Shown: one piece after another, positions 8,340 to 16,742 of the stretch
Layout: every line of letters begins with the position of its first letter
How positions within the stretch are numbered: position 1 is the first letter of the stretch
Assembly (NCBI RefSeq): GCF_002843235.3
Contig: NZ_CP031122.1
Span: 1 to 64,000 of the forward strand
Direction: 5' to 3'
Length of the DNA: 64,000 nucleotides
Source: Providencia huaxiensis
Lineage (GTDB): Bacteria > Pseudomonadota > Gammaproteobacteria > Enterobacterales > Enterobacteriaceae
The notes under the pieces: generated by a model
What the model was told of the DNA's origin: nothing
What the model saw: only the letters and a program-made list of their open reading frames with translations
The model's database searches: none
Made by a program: the position numbers and the translations under genes

Positions 8340-9200
8340 ATGACAGAACAAAGTACCAAATCACTACGTCTCGGGGTTGTTGCCGCCATTCTTTTGGGGC
8401 TCGTAGGAACCGGGTTCGGGATCTACCAGTTCGTGAAAGAGAAGGATCTGGCGCAAGAGATCGCCAACGTGAAGTCTACGGTCAACCAGGTGAAGGATGC
8501 CGAAGGCGTCACCTTCAAAAGCAAGGCAGAGTTTGAAGCTGCTGTGGCCGAAAGCATCAACAAGTTTGTCGCGCAGAAACAACAAGCCGACATCGATCAG
8601 AAGTATGCCCAGTTCGAGGCAGCACCTGAGAAGGTCGAAGAAGGCAAACACATCTACGGGGACCTTGGTGCTCGGTTCACGCTGGTGGAGTTCTCCGATA
8701 TGGAGTGCCCATTCTGCAAGCGATTCCACGACACACCCAAACAAATTGTGGATGCCAGCAAAGGCAATGTGAATTGGCAGTGGAAGCACATGCCTCTCGA
8801 TTTCCATAACCCGGCAGCTCACAAGGAAGCTCTGGCCGCTGAATGTATTGCTGAGCAGAAGGGCAACCGTGGCTTCTGGGTCTTCGTTAACGACATTTTC
8901 CACCATACCCAGGGGAATGGTGGCGGTGTTGCTGACCTGGCCTCTGTTGTCACTGGTGTTGGTGCTGATCTGGATGCGTTCCGGGAGTGCCTCGGCTCAG
9001 GAAAGTACGAAGACAAGGTTGAAGCTGACATCCAGAAAGCCAAGAGCTATGGCGTCAACGGGACACCAGCCACTTTTGTAGTGGACAACCATACCGGCAA
9101 GAGCCAGCTTCTCGGCGGCGCTCAACCGGCGCAAGCCATCATGGCCGTGATGCGAAAAATGATGATTGAGTCGCAACAAGACGACTCCGCGAACCAATAA
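8340..9200 (+). CDS. Membrane-anchored DsbA/DsbG-like thiol oxidoreductase
   Basis: A 286-residue periplasmic protein with an N-terminal signal anchor (residues 12-30) and an alpha-helical linker. A thioredoxin-fold domain follows, with CPFC at residues 123-126 and the cis-proline loop NGTPATF near residue 243. The family makes or rearranges disulfides in exported proteins, here perhaps pilus or transfer proteins. It follows the S49 peptidase gene by 15 bases and is followed by an 18-bp palindrome. Confidence 0.85.
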   Translation: MTEQSTKSLRLGVVAAILLGLVGTGFGIYQFVKEKDLAQEIANVKSTVNQVKDAEGVTFKSKAEFEAAVAESINKFVAQKQQADIDQKYAQFEAAPEKVEEGKHIYGDLGARFTLVEFSDMECPFCKRFHDTPKQIVDASKGNVNWQWKHMPLDFHNPAAHKEALAAECIAEQKGNRGFWVFVNDIFHHTQGNGGGVADLASVVTGVGADLDAFRECLGSGKYEDKVEADIQKAKSYGVNGTPATFVVDNHTGKSQLLGGAQPAQAIMAVMRKMMIESQQDDSANQ

Positions 9201-9202
9201 AA

Positions 9203-9220
9203 ACTTTCACATGTGAAAGT
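9203..9220. promoter_or_regulatory. 18-bp palindrome ACTTTCACATGTGAAAGT (copy 3)
   Basis: Perfect copy, in the 33-base gap between the DsbA-like gene and the lipoprotein gene. Confidence 0.8.
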
Positions 9221-9233
9221 GGAGTGAGAACTG

Positions 9234-9662
9234 ATGATCAAGATTACAACTAAATTGGGATGCCTTCTGGCGGGGCTGCTTGTCCTGTCGGCTTGCTCAA
9301 GCGTCCCTCAGCCAAACAACGAATACGCGAAGGCCTTGGATGATACCAAACAGGTATGCGCTGCCTGTGCCCTGGTTGGTAATGACCTGCTGGTTGCCCT
9401 CAACAAGTCATGCGACACCCCAATGACCCCCGAGACTCTTACAAGCGTCATGAACAGTAACCCGATGTTTGCCGCCATGATGGCAATTAACTCCATAGGT
9501 GGAACCGACTTCTATCAGGTTTACCGTGATGCGGCCATAGACACCCTGCGGTGCAATGAAATGGACAGTTGGCCTGATCGGACCAAGGTGCGTTTCCAGC
9601 AGCCCGACATGCAAAAGGCGCTGGCCTTGAGGGTTTCTGCCAGACAGCAGAAGGCAAATTAA
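9234..9662 (+). CDS. Putative outer-membrane or periplasmic lipoprotein
   Basis: A 142-residue protein with a lipoprotein signal peptide: positive N-terminus, hydrophobic core and lipobox LSAC near residues 18-21, so the mature chain would start at Cys21. The remaining 120 residues contain three further Cys, possible substrates of the neighbouring DsbA-like enzyme. No family recognised. Confidence 0.75.
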   Translation: MIKITTKLGCLLAGLLVLSACSSVPQPNNEYAKALDDTKQVCAACALVGNDLLVALNKSCDTPMTPETLTSVMNSNPMFAAMMAINSIGGTDFYQVYRDAAIDTLRCNEMDSWPDRTKVRFQQPDMQKALALRVSARQQKAN

Positions 9663-9679
9663 CTTTCACATGTGAAAGT
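9662..9679. promoter_or_regulatory. 18-bp palindrome ACTTTCACATGTGAAAGT (copy 4)
   Basis: Perfect copy overlapping the lipoprotein stop codon and 40 bases before the next start. Confidence 0.8.
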
Positions 9680-9718
9680 CAGGCTCTCCGGGGCCTGATT
9701 TCACTATGAGGTGAATCT

Positions 9719-10078
9719 ATGGAGTTACAAGAAGCAAAAGAGGCTCTCGATAGCCTTCATCCACACAAGGCCTCAGCGCCTTTGAGGCTTGTCATCCACC
9801 AGCCAGGTGGGATTGGTGGAACCCCTACAGTGGGGGTGAAAGCTATTCACGCAGGCTTTGACTGGGACAGCAACACCATCCTGATCTATCCGGAAGAGCA
9901 GCTCACCCGGTTGACGCCGGATGAGGTCGCCGCCATCACGAAGTCAGTATCGAAAGGACAGTCCTGGCATTCATATCAGCAGTTCAAGAAGTATCGGGAG
10001 CAGTTGGCCGAAGCCACGGAAGAAATTAATAGGCTCAGGGCTGAGCTGGGCAGGTATCAGAATAACGGGAGGGGGTAA
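9719..10078 (+). CDS. Hypothetical protein with C-terminal coiled coil
   Basis: A 119-residue soluble protein. The N-terminal 80 residues look like a small alpha/beta domain, and residues 88-112 form a charged heptad-like helix ([16 protein letters not shown]). It follows a palindrome and an AGGTGA ribosome site. Its last base is the first base of the next gene. Function unknown. Confidence 0.6.
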   Translation: MELQEAKEALDSLHPHKASAPLRLVIHQPGGIGGTPTVGVKAIHAGFDWDSNTILIYPEEQLTRLTPDEVAAITKSVSKGQSWHSYQQFKKYREQLAEATEEINRLRAELGRYQNNGRG

Positions 10079-10524
10079 TGCTAAAACGCGGAATTATCAA
10101 TCTCGCTGCTAGTTACATCATTGTTGATGCCCTACTCCGGAATGCAGCAATTTGGATCTTTGGCTTGTCCTTCTCCGTTGGTGGCACTTACGTCACTGGC
10201 GAGGCCAGTACATGGGTCGTTTACCTAGCCACTTCTGGTGCCATGACACTCTGTTCTGTCGTAACAGCCTACCTGCTCGTGACCTATCACCGCTGGGGGC
10301 TGATGACGGCCAGGGTCTGGTTGCTATTGAGTGCCTGCCTAAACGGCTATGCCGTCTATTTGAGTAGCCACAACATCCAGTTGGTGGTGGCACTGCTTTC
10401 CAGCCTGTTTATTGCTTTGTGGATGCTCAAGACCCTTGAGCAACCAGCAGTGAAGGGGACGTACAAGGTAATCGCTGATCTTCACCGTCAGCTATGGGGA
10501 ATGTTGAAGGGGCAAACACAATGA
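10078..10524 (+). CDS. Four-helix membrane protein, unknown
   Basis: A 148-residue protein with four hydrophobic segments (about residues 18-36, 45-66, 76-96, 100-118). It starts at the last base of the preceding stop codon (TAATG) and overlaps the next gene by 4 bases, so the three are translationally coupled. No family recognised. Confidence 0.6.
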   Translation: MLKRGIINLAASYIIVDALLRNAAIWIFGLSFSVGGTYVTGEASTWVVYLATSGAMTLCSVVTAYLLVTYHRWGLMTARVWLLLSACLNGYAVYLSSHNIQLVVALLSSLFIALWMLKTLEQPAVKGTYKVIADLHRQLWGMLKGQTQ

Positions 10525-11039
10525 CGACGAATACTCAAAACGCGAACGCCAACCAGGTTCGGTCTTTACGCGACATGCTTGTCCCCGCCCTGTTGTTCTA
10601 TGTGGTGATGACGGCCATGTTTGTGGGTCTTGACGCATTCATGGATAAACCCACCAGCATGAACCTGCCATTTATGCCGTTCCTTGTCTCGATGGTGAGT
10701 TTTACCAGTGACGCACGTCGAGCGTGGGACTGGCGAAACGGGACCAAGGTTGTAGCTGTATTGACTGCGGTAGCCATGCTGTTGGCATTCATCTATCAGC
10801 TCGCGGTCGGAGAGATGAATCTCTTAGGGGTTGGTATATACCCGGCCACAGCCATCCTTCTGTTGGCAATCTCCTGGGTGATTCGCGCTATCGGAAAGAC
10901 AGCACCTTTCCAGTTCCTGGGGAGACACCTGGCGCGGTTTGGTGCATCGAAGTGGGTCCAGCGTACCGCCGCAGTCATTGTGCTCGCGGGAGGCCTTGCC
11001 ATCACTATCTATGCCTACTGGCTTAACCACGGGAGCTGA
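10521..11039 (+). CDS. Membrane protein, unknown
   Basis: A 172-residue protein with about five hydrophobic segments, one near the N-terminus (residues 22-38), two in the middle and one at the end. The ATG at 10521 overlaps the preceding stop (ATGA). Function unknown; it belongs to the envelope operon. Confidence 0.6.
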   Translation: MTTNTQNANANQVRSLRDMLVPALLFYVVMTAMFVGLDAFMDKPTSMNLPFMPFLVSMVSFTSDARRAWDWRNGTKVVAVLTAVAMLLAFIYQLAVGEMNLLGVGIYPATAILLLAISWVIRAIGKTAPFQFLGRHLARFGASKWVQRTAAVIVLAGGLAITIYAYWLNHGS

Positions 11040-11269
11040 TGATGATCATTGCAACGAAGAACGGCTTTCTGGTGGCCGCAGAACTAATCAGGGAAGAGGC
11101 CGGGTACTGGCTACTACAGCCTCGTGACCAAAAGACGCCGGTCAGGGTGAATAAGCAGGATAACAATAAACGCGCTTTCACGCATATGGGAGACGCCCTT
11201 CGCTGGGCCGGTGATCCTGAGCTTGCAAAGCAATTCGATGCCGAGGGGGAAGAACATGCAAATTCGTGA
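11039..11269 (+). CDS. Small hypothetical protein
   Basis: A 76-residue soluble protein that begins at the stop of the previous gene and overlaps the next by 14 bases. No motif recognised. Confidence 0.5.
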   Translation: MMIIATKNGFLVAAELIREEAGYWLLQPRDQKTPVRVNKQDNNKRAFTHMGDALRWAGDPELAKQFDAEGEEHANS

Positions 11270-12113
11270 CTACATGACAAAGTTGTTTGACGCATTTGGT
11301 GATGTGGAGGAAGTCACCCGAGAAATGCTTCTGGAGCAGGCGGAGCTCATTCATACGATCAGCGATAAGTGTCAGAGCACAGGCCTGTTTCTGGATAGTC
11401 AGGTTCGTTTCAACCAGTTCGTTCAAGAGATTGAGGCTGACGACAAGGTAGAGGATCGGTTGCTTCATGCTTGGTGCTGGGTAATGGACCGAATAGTGAA
11501 GGCTCCAACATCCTTTCACATGGATGGGGCTGTGATTTTGACAATGCCTCTGGTCGCCAGATACCTGCCACCGGTTGAACAGGAGCCGGAAACCATCGTG
11601 GTGAATCTCGATGAGGACTACAAGGCTCCTGTAGGCAACCAAACGCTCTGCGAGCTCGTTATGGAACGGAGGCATTGGCCGCAAGGTGCAACCTGTGCGA
11701 CCCAAGAAGCGGACGGGGGAGTCCTCTACTGGGACGCCCCGGTTGATGTGGTAGAGGAAGGCAGAAAGGTCGCCGGTAAGCACGGCATGATGGCCGAGAT
11801 CGGATTGAAACATCAGGTTGATGCCTGGTATGCAGATATGGACGAAACACGGCTCGCAACCGATTGGAACACCGCCGTCATTACGCCTCACTGCTTGCTG
11901 CTTTCCTATCTGGATGTGCTTCAAAAGAACAAAGTTCCCTTTGATGAAGGTGTGCAGCTCGCTGCCGAATGGGTGAAGCAACTTGGCGGGGAATTTCGTG
12001 AAGACACTGAGGAAGCGCCGGAAGCTGAGGCTTCAGTGCTTTCCCTGGGGAGAGCCACGGCTCATTGCTTTAAACCCTATCCGGACACAAAAAATTTCTA
12101 TTACGAGGCCTAA
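11256..12113 (+). CDS. Hypothetical protein
   Basis: A 285-residue acidic soluble protein. The ATG at 11256 (MQIRDYM) is preceded by GAGGGGGAAG and overlaps the previous gene's end. I see no catalytic motif or domain I can name. Gene order and overlap place it in the same operon. Confidence 0.6.
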   Translation: MQIRDYMTKLFDAFGDVEEVTREMLLEQAELIHTISDKCQSTGLFLDSQVRFNQFVQEIEADDKVEDRLLHAWCWVMDRIVKAPTSFHMDGAVILTMPLVARYLPPVEQEPETIVVNLDEDYKAPVGNQTLCELVMERRHWPQGATCATQEADGGVLYWDAPVDVVEEGRKVAGKHGMMAEIGLKHQVDAWYADMDETRLATDWNTAVITPHCLLLSYLDVLQKNKVPFDEGVQLAAEWVKQLGGEFREDTEEAPEAEASVLSLGRATAHCFKPYPDTKNFYYEA

Positions 12114-12138
12114 GCCTCACCCAAACAGGAGGATCAAC

Positions 12139-12327
12139 ATGCGATACCAGGTATTTAAAACGAAGGAAGGGGGCCAGCCGGTGTTTACGGCACCGTGGTA
12201 CTGGTTGGCCTCTGCCATTGCTCACTGGTCATCTCTTAACTGGGATGCCTGTCGAATCGTAGACAGCAAGGTGGATGAAACAAGGCTCTGTTGGGCCAAG
12301 GCTCTACCGGCTGGGAAAAAAAAGTAA
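12139..12327 (+). CDS. Small hypothetical protein
   Basis: A 62-residue basic protein rich in Trp and Lys, with ATG at 12139 after a strong AGGAGG ribosome site. Nothing further recognised. Confidence 0.55.
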   Translation: MRYQVFKTKEGGQPVFTAPWYWLASAIAHWSSLNWDACRIVDSKVDETRLCWAKALPAGKKK

Positions 12328-12343
12328 TTTGGATGGAGTGATT

Positions 12344-12871
12344 ATGAGGTTAGGTTTTGTGAAAAATACGGGGGTTTCAGCGTTCCTGGTAGCCATGCTG
12401 GTGGTGGCCCCTCAGGTATGGGCAGAAACCTTTACTGCGAAGGTTGTGGGGGTGTCTGACGGTGATACGGTCAAGGTCCTGACTGAACAAAGCTGTGACT
12501 CCGGGAAAGATTGCCGGAGCGGCAAAATCCAGTACCGGGTAAGGCTGGCGGAAATCGACACCCCAGAGAAGAAACAACCCTACGGCTCAAAGGCGAAACA
12601 GGTGTTGTCCGATCTGGTGTTTGGTCGAATGATTAAAGTCGAGCAAATCGACAAAGACCGTTATGGCCGTCTGGTCGCCAACCTTTATGTCGATGGCAAA
12701 TGGGTCAATGCCGAAATGGTCCGTTCTGGGAGTGCGTGGGTGTACCGGCAGTACGCCAAAACACCGGAGCTGTTCAAGCTGGAGGCCGAAGCCAAAGCCG
12801 ATAAGCGAGGTCTCTGGGCATTACCGGAATCGGAGAGAACTCCCCCTTGGGAGTGGCGAAGAAAGCACTAA
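12344..12871 (+). CDS. Secreted thermonuclease (staphylococcal nuclease-like)
   Basis: A 175-residue exported nuclease. A signal peptide covers residues 1-27 (ending QVWA). The SNase domain shows SDGDTVKV near residue 40 (metal-binding Asp), RVRLAEIDTPE (catalytic Arg and Glu region) and DRYGRLVA, the second Arg region. The family hydrolyses DNA and RNA with calcium. Small SNases of this kind are common next to transfer genes of conjugative plasmids. It ends the envelope-directed run. Confidence 0.85.
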   Translation: MRLGFVKNTGVSAFLVAMLVVAPQVWAETFTAKVVGVSDGDTVKVLTEQSCDSGKDCRSGKIQYRVRLAEIDTPEKKQPYGSKAKQVLSDLVFGRMIKVEQIDKDRYGRLVANLYVDGKWVNAEMVRSGSAWVYRQYAKTPELFKLEAEAKADKRGLWALPESERTPPWEWRRKH

Positions 12872-12928
12872 CCACACCCCAGAGTATGCAGGTGTAAACA
12901 GTAACCAAGAAAACAAACAGGAATAACG

Positions 12929-13201
12929 ATGAACAAAAGTGAACTGATTATGAAAGTGGCCGAAGACGCTGACATTAACAAAGCAAAGGCCGAAGCTGCG
13001 GTAAATGCGCTGATCAACTCAGTGACAGAGGAGCTTAAAGCGGGTGGGACAGTAGCGCTCACTGGGTTTGGTACTTTCCACGTTAAGGAACGCGCAGCGC
13101 GAACCGGGCGGAATCCCCAGACTGGAGAGAACATCCAGATCGCGGCGGCCAACATTCCTGGGTTCAAAGCTGGTAAGGGGTTGAAAGACTCCGTGAACTA
13201 G
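12929..13201 (+). CDS. HU-family nucleoid protein
   Basis: A 90-residue protein beginning MNKSELI with the family signature [19 protein letters not shown] and a C-terminal [18 protein letters not shown] bends and compacts DNA; a plasmid copy may help origin architecture or limit host disturbance. It is monocistronic, followed by a 10-bp-arm hairpin. Confidence 0.92.
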   Translation: MNKSELIMKVAEDADINKAKAEAAVNALINSVTEELKAGGTVALTGFGTFHVKERAARTGRNPQTGENIQIAAANIPGFKAGKGLKDSVN

Positions 13202-13234
13202 ATCTTAATCATGTGACACATGAATAAGGTTTAC

Positions 13235-13260
13235 ATAAGGCTCCTTCGTGGGAGCCTTAT
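13235..13260. terminator. Hairpin downstream of HU gene
   Basis: Arms ATAAGGCTCC and GGAGCCTTAT around TTCGTG. No strong T-run follows, so it may be a processing hairpin rather than a strong terminator. Confidence 0.55.
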
Positions 13261-13288
13261 TCATATCAGACATGAATAAGGGGAAGGG

Positions 13289-13582
13289 ATGAGATTGTCG
13301 TCAACTCAAAAAGACGTTTTGTTCATTCTATACGCAATTGAGGCCGGTGGAAAAGCCGAGCCTGTACCAGGTGTAAAAATACTGGAGATGATCAATTCAG
13401 CTCGCCAGAGCGGTATTCATGGAACGAACTTCCGAACGTCATGCCACACGCTGGTGGAGAACGGCCTGTTGAACAAGTACCGGAATGCTTCTCTAAAGCT
13501 GGCCTTTAGGCTGACCGACGATGGCAGGGAACGTGCAGGAGAGATATACCGAAAACGGCTGGAAGAAGAGCAAGAGAAGTAA
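13289..13582 (+). CDS. Putative winged-helix protein
   Basis: A 97-residue protein with the pattern of a PadR/MarR-like winged helix: KDVLFILYAI at the N-terminus, FRTSCHTLVENGLL in the middle and LAFRLTDDGRERAGEIY as the wing and final helix. It is probably a small regulator. It converges with the higA gene across a shared hairpin. Confidence 0.55.
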   Translation: MRLSSTQKDVLFILYAIEAGGKAEPVPGVKILEMINSARQSGIHGTNFRTSCHTLVENGLLNKYRNASLKLAFRLTDDGRERAGEIYRKRLEEEQEK

Positions 13583-13604
13583 TACGCCCCATAACGGGGC
13601 GTAT
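13582..13604. terminator. Bidirectional hairpin between convergent genes
   Basis: ATACGCCCC-ATAAC-GGGGCGTAT, between the winged-helix gene (+) and higA (-). Confidence 0.65.
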
Positions 13605-13608
13605 CGAG

Positions 13609-13911
13609 TTAAACGGCAAAGCCGTAGTGGGTGCCGTCCGGAAGTTCAACATCGAGGCGTAGCTTGCCACCGGAGGCCTCAACGTACCGCTTAATGGACG
13701 ACAGCTTGAGATCTCGTCCAGGTTTTTCCATCTCGGAGACTGTCGGCTGTCTCACACCCAGAGATGCAGCAATTTCCCCCTGGGTAAGGTTCATGCGATC
13801 ACGAAGCTCTGCCAAGTGGATGTTCAGTAACATCTCAGTGGCCGCTTTCTGTGCTTTGGCAACAACCTCAGGCTTTTCTGTTGCCAGCATTTGGTCAAGA
13901 GTTCTTGCCAT
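13609..13911 (-). CDS. higA: HigA-like antitoxin (XRE family)
   Basis: A 100-residue protein with a Cro/C1-type helix-turn-helix (MNLTQGEIAASLGVRQPTVSEM, shown in part) at about residues 40-60. It neutralises the toxin encoded 4 bases upstream and represses the operon. The toxin-first order is characteristic of higBA. IncC plasmids are known to use such a pair for stable inheritance. Confidence 0.85.
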   Translation of the reverse strand: MARTLDQMLATEKPEVVAKAQKAATEMLLNIHLAELRDRMNLTQGEIAASLGVRQPTVSEMEKPGRDLKLSSIKRYVEASGGKLRLDVELPDGTHYGFAV

Positions 13912-13915
13912 AACG

Positions 13916-14266
13916 TCACTCCTTCTTCAATTTATCCAAGTGCGCCGCAAACTCACGGTCTGCAATTGGGATCATTACTTCATAAAACCTTTTCTCGTCC
14001 CCGGTCTTGTTACCGGCGCAGAGAAGAATCCCCTTACGCTTTGGATCGAACGCAAAGAACGCTCTGATAGGATCTCCTTTGCTTTGGACCCGAAGCTCTT
14101 TCATGTTGCTGTAGGATGAACCGTTAACAGTATCCGCGTATGGCCTCGACAGCATGGGGCCTCTATCTCGCAGCACCATCATCGAAGCCAGCACGTTTGC
14201 TCTATCGGTATCATCCAGAGCATCGAACCACTCATCAAAGGTGTCGGTTGTCTCGATGACCCACAT
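13916..14266 (-). CDS. higB: HigB/RelE-superfamily toxin
   Basis: A 116-residue protein with RelE-like features: WFDALDDTDRANVLA helix, RPYADTV, SNMKELRVQ strand and IRAFFAFDPKRKGILLCAGNK core (shown in parts). The family cleaves mRNA on the ribosome when the antitoxin is lost. It is the first gene of the pair, preceded by an AGGTTTGA/TATAGGT inverted-repeat region that is the likely operator. Confidence 0.85.
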   Translation of the reverse strand: MWVIETTDTFDEWFDALDDTDRANVLASMMVLRDRGPMLSRPYADTVNGSSYSNMKELRVQSKGDPIRAFFAFDPKRKGILLCAGNKTGDEKRFYEVMIPIADREFAAHLDKLKKE

Positions 14267-14283
14267 GATTTCTCCTTACTTAA

Positions 14284-14317
14284 TATAGGTGCAATCCTAT
14301 ATAGATTCAAACCTATA
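14284..14317. promoter_or_regulatory. Inverted repeats upstream of higBA
   Basis: TATAGGT at 14284-14290 and ACCTATA at 14311-14317, with an inner ATCCTATA, overlap the expected promoter of higB. Probable HigA/HigBA operator. Confidence 0.55.
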
Positions 14318-14360
14318 ATCAAGAAAAATCGGCGGCGATGGGGGCCGAAATGTCAGTAAG

Positions 14361-14374
14361 TAGTCATGTGACTA
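14361..14374. promoter_or_regulatory. 14-bp palindrome TAGTCATGTGACTA (upstream copy)
   Basis: First of two identical palindromes 41 bases apart before the KorB/ParB-like gene. A -10-like TAGAAT lies between them. Confidence 0.7.
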
Positions 14375-14401
14375 AAATAGGGGGTAGAATAAGCCTCGAT
14401 A

Positions 14402-14415
14402 TAGTCATGTGACTA
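14402..14415. promoter_or_regulatory. 14-bp palindrome TAGTCATGTGACTA (downstream copy)
   Basis: Second copy, 13 bases before the ATG at 14429. The pair looks like an autoregulatory operator, and the CATGTG centre is shared with the 18-bp palindromes. Confidence 0.7.
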
Positions 14416-14428
14416 AAAGGTGTCCTGA

Positions 14429-14977
14429 ATGAACAACCTACCCCTACTGCTCGATGCAAGAGAAGCCATTGACTACTACCACCAGCATCCAGGCATGACT
14501 GATGCAGAAAAGGCCTATGTGGTCGCGTTCCTAAGCGGAGAGGGGCGTTCAAACAGTCAGATCAGAGAGGATCTGGGTATTGAGAAGGTCTATACGGTTA
14601 CACACCTGAAACGCGCCGGTACGCTATCGGAGGAAGAGCTAACACTCTGGCTCAGAAATCCACGCAAGATCACCCTGGGGCATGTGAGGGCCGTGGCTAA
14701 GTTACCTTTCAGCAAGAGAGAAAAGCTCCTGAGGGATCTCCTGCATACCAGGACACCGGTTCATAAATTTGAGGCGATAGCGAAGGGCAAAGAAGTGGAC
14801 AGGGATGCAGACATTAAGCGCCTGGAGACCCTGATGAGCGATGCTACGGGTAGGCCTATCAAAGTTCGCTATAACCCCGCGAAGCGCTCCGGGGAACTGA
14901 CGCTGGGATTCTTCACGCTCGATGACCTGGATGACGTGTGCAAGGCTTTGGGGTTTGATCCAAGCGAGCAGATGTAA
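14429..14977 (+). CDS. ParB/KorB-like DNA-binding regulator
   Basis: A 182-residue protein with a ParB-like helix-turn-helix region: SNSQIREDLGIEKVYTVTHL near residues 35-55, then KITLGHVRAVAKLP. The second phrase is typical of the all-helical DNA-binding core of ParB, KorB and RepB partition proteins. The N-terminal ParB nuclease-like domain and a long C-terminal dimer domain are absent or short. Two TAGTCATGTGACTA palindromes lie upstream and an 18-bp palindrome lies downstream. It may be a global regulator of the backbone; partition function is possible but no ParA is in this window. Confidence 0.65.
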   Translation: MNNLPLLLDAREAIDYYHQHPGMTDAEKAYVVAFLSGEGRSNSQIREDLGIEKVYTVTHLKRAGTLSEEELTLWLRNPRKITLGHVRAVAKLPFSKREKLLRDLLHTRTPVHKFEAIAKGKEVDRDADIKRLETLMSDATGRPIKVRYNPAKRSGELTLGFFTLDDLDDVCKALGFDPSEQM

Positions 14978-14985
14978 ACCAGAAA

Positions 14986-15003
14986 ACTTTCACATGTGAA
15001 AGT
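14986..15003. promoter_or_regulatory. 18-bp palindrome ACTTTCACATGTGAAAGT (copy 5)
   Basis: Perfect copy 9 bases after the ParB/KorB-like gene and before the next small operon. Confidence 0.8.
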
Positions 15004-15024
15004 CTTGCAAGGTGTCTTTTTATT

Positions 15025-15055
15025 GTTTACAGTATCATAAAATGAATCTGTAAAG
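15025..15055. promoter_or_regulatory. Interrupted palindrome TTTACAGTATCAT... (copy 2)
   Basis: TTTACAGTATCATAAAATGA followed by ATCTGTAAAG, 12 bases before the ATG at 15067. Same family as 3743. Confidence 0.55.
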
Positions 15056-15066
15056 GTGCGCGATGA

Positions 15067-15318
15067 ATGTGCTTCCAACGAAAAGCTGGCCTTGGGCGTT
15101 ATAACTCAACCAGACCTGAGTGGCTGGCGGCGTACCGAAACGCAAGATGTATGAGAAGCTCAGGTAAAGAACCTGATGCTTCTCTTTCCGGGATAGCTTG
15201 GAAGGCGCAACTCATTGTTGCCCATGAAAGAGGCAGAATTGACAGCCTGGCTGTCCCTTTGGATGCCAGATTGATAGCAAAGAACCTCATCGACGAGATC
15301 CTTGCTGAGGAGAACTGA
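15067..15318 (+). CDS. Small hypothetical protein
   Basis: An 83-residue basic protein. The second half (GIAWKAQLIVAHERGRIDSLAVP, in part) looks helical. Its stop overlaps the next ATG (ATGA). No clear ribosome site decides the start, so it is uncertain by a few codons. Confidence 0.45.
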   Translation: MCFQRKAGLGRYNSTRPEWLAAYRNARCMRSSGKEPDASLSGIAWKAQLIVAHERGRIDSLAVPLDARLIAKNLIDEILAEEN

Positions 15319-15512
15319 TGGACGAAAAAATTACCTACGAAGAAATGCTTGAACAACTCGACCAGAAAGGCATCCGCGTCACCAACGGGGCGAGACGGCT
15401 TTATGTCGCGTTGAACAACGGAGTCAAAGCTGAGGTGCTGGGTAACTGCGGTCCCGCCACAATCAGCTTGGTTGACGGGATGATTGTTGTGGAAGAGCAG
15501 ACTCTCCACTAA
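15318..15512 (+). CDS. Small hypothetical protein
   Basis: A 64-residue acidic protein translationally coupled to the gene before it. Mostly beta-like C-terminal half; no family recognised. Confidence 0.45.
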   Translation: MDEKITYEEMLEQLDQKGIRVTNGARRLYVALNNGVKAEVLGNCGPATISLVDGMIVVEEQTLH

Positions 15513-15522
15513 GGGCAGCAGC

Positions 15523-15894
15523 ATGGGCAAAAAAGTACACATCATTTGTGGAAAGTGCGGCAGTGACGAGATGAACTTTGTCATCAATGAACACTGTCCA
15601 GACGATCCCCAGAATGTTGCCAGTATGTCCTGCTCAAATTGTTGCGAACTGACAGGCATAGCCGAGTGGTCGGAATTTAATGGACGTGAGCTGAAAGGTG
15701 AAGCCGTCGCCCTATCAACACCGGCAAACGTGAATGCTCTTCTAGGATTGCTTCGCCAGGCGATGGACAGCGTTGAGTATCGCCTCTATGGCGGGGACAT
15801 GTCATTGAGCGGTAATGATGCTGCCGAACTCATAGACCTCCAGGAGCGAGCTGAGAAGGTCTTGTCTGTTCTTCGGAGTGATCAGCATGAGTGA
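15523..15894 (+). CDS. Zinc-ribbon-containing hypothetical protein
   Basis: A 123-residue protein with two Cys pairs, CGKC near residue 9 and CSNCC near residue 37, spaced as in a small zinc ribbon, followed by a helical C-terminal region. The ATG at 15523 (MGKKVHI) is favoured over an upstream reading that overlaps the previous gene. Stop overlaps the next start. Confidence 0.55.
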   Translation: MGKKVHIICGKCGSDEMNFVINEHCPDDPQNVASMSCSNCCELTGIAEWSEFNGRELKGEAVALSTPANVNALLGLLRQAMDSVEYRLYGGDMSLSGNDAAELIDLQERAEKVLSVLRSDQHE

Positions 15895-16357
15895 TTTATA
15901 CGAACCGCTTGAGTTTGTGTTCTGCGGCTTTAGGAAAGGGGACGCTGGGCTATTTATCTCGGTAGCCACTTTGCGCGATGGTGTTTTAGGCCGTGAGATG
16001 TATTTCTCAAAGGGAAAAAGCAAAAGGCGCTGGGTTGTCGGTGGCATTTACTCAGGGGCCTCGTTTTCGGACAACGGAGCAAAAGGTCTGGATGATGCTC
16101 ATTACGTTAAAGCATGGGAAGTGCAAGGCGACAAGATAGAGTGGCAAGCAAAAAGCGAGCAAGCCGAAGCCTTGGCGCGAAGCGAGAAACTTGAAGCCGA
16201 CGATAGGAAGCGCAATGAACTCGAAGAGCTGATGCTACCCATCAGGAAGCAATATGGGGCATTAACAAAGCGACGTGATAGGGCAGGGGCCGCAGCTCTT
16301 GAAGAAGCTGTCCTGAGAGCGCTGAGAGCGCCCATCAGGAAGGCTGAGGAGAAATAA
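15887..16357 (+). CDS. Hypothetical protein with charged helical C-terminus
   Basis: A 156-residue protein. The first 85 residues look like a small beta-rich domain; residues 90-150 are a long charged helix rich in Glu, Lys and Ala. It overlaps the zinc-ribbon gene by 8 bases. Function unknown. Confidence 0.5.
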   Translation: MSDLYEPLEFVFCGFRKGDAGLFISVATLRDGVLGREMYFSKGKSKRRWVVGGIYSGASFSDNGAKGLDDAHYVKAWEVQGDKIEWQAKSEQAEALARSEKLEADDRKRNELEELMLPIRKQYGALTKRRDRAGAAALEEAVLRALRAPIRKAEEK

Positions 16358-16371
16358 CCGTGGAGCCAGTC

Positions 16372-16707
16372 TTAGCTAAAGCATTCGCCGGTTTTAAAGT
16401 CGTAGCTGTAAGTGCCCATCAGATTGGCTTTTCGGCTTTTCTTGCCATTGGTGTTTGCTGGCGCTTTAGGGGTCGCAAGTACGCCATAGAACAGGATACC
16501 AACAAGTGCCGCTTGCCACGCGAAAACAGCAACCAGAATCCAAAAAGCAGCAGCCAGAACCGGCAGTTTGTGCAGAAGGTTGAGCACCGACTTGGCCCAA
16601 ATCACTGCCGGGATAGCCAGCACTGCGTAACCCCAGTTGGTGGCCTCAAGCATAGCCAGGCCAAGAATAACAACAGCCATCAGCGCGATATTCAGTACAT
16701 GTTTCAT
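16372..16707 (-). CDS. Small membrane protein
   Basis: A 111-residue protein with three hydrophobic segments in its first 80 residues and a basic tail. The ATG at 16707 is 8 bases after AGGAGAG, which makes it a better start than the ATG at 16713. It diverges from the DUF1643-like gene across a shared operator-like motif. Confidence 0.55.
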   Translation of the reverse strand: MKHVLNIALMAVVILGLAMLEATNWGYAVLAIPAVIWAKSVLNLLHKLPVLAAAFWILVAVFAWQAALVGILFYGVLATPKAPANTNGKKSRKANLMGTYSYDFKTGECFS

Positions 16708-16742
16708 GGTCATCTCTCCTTTTCAACTTACACTTTTATCCT

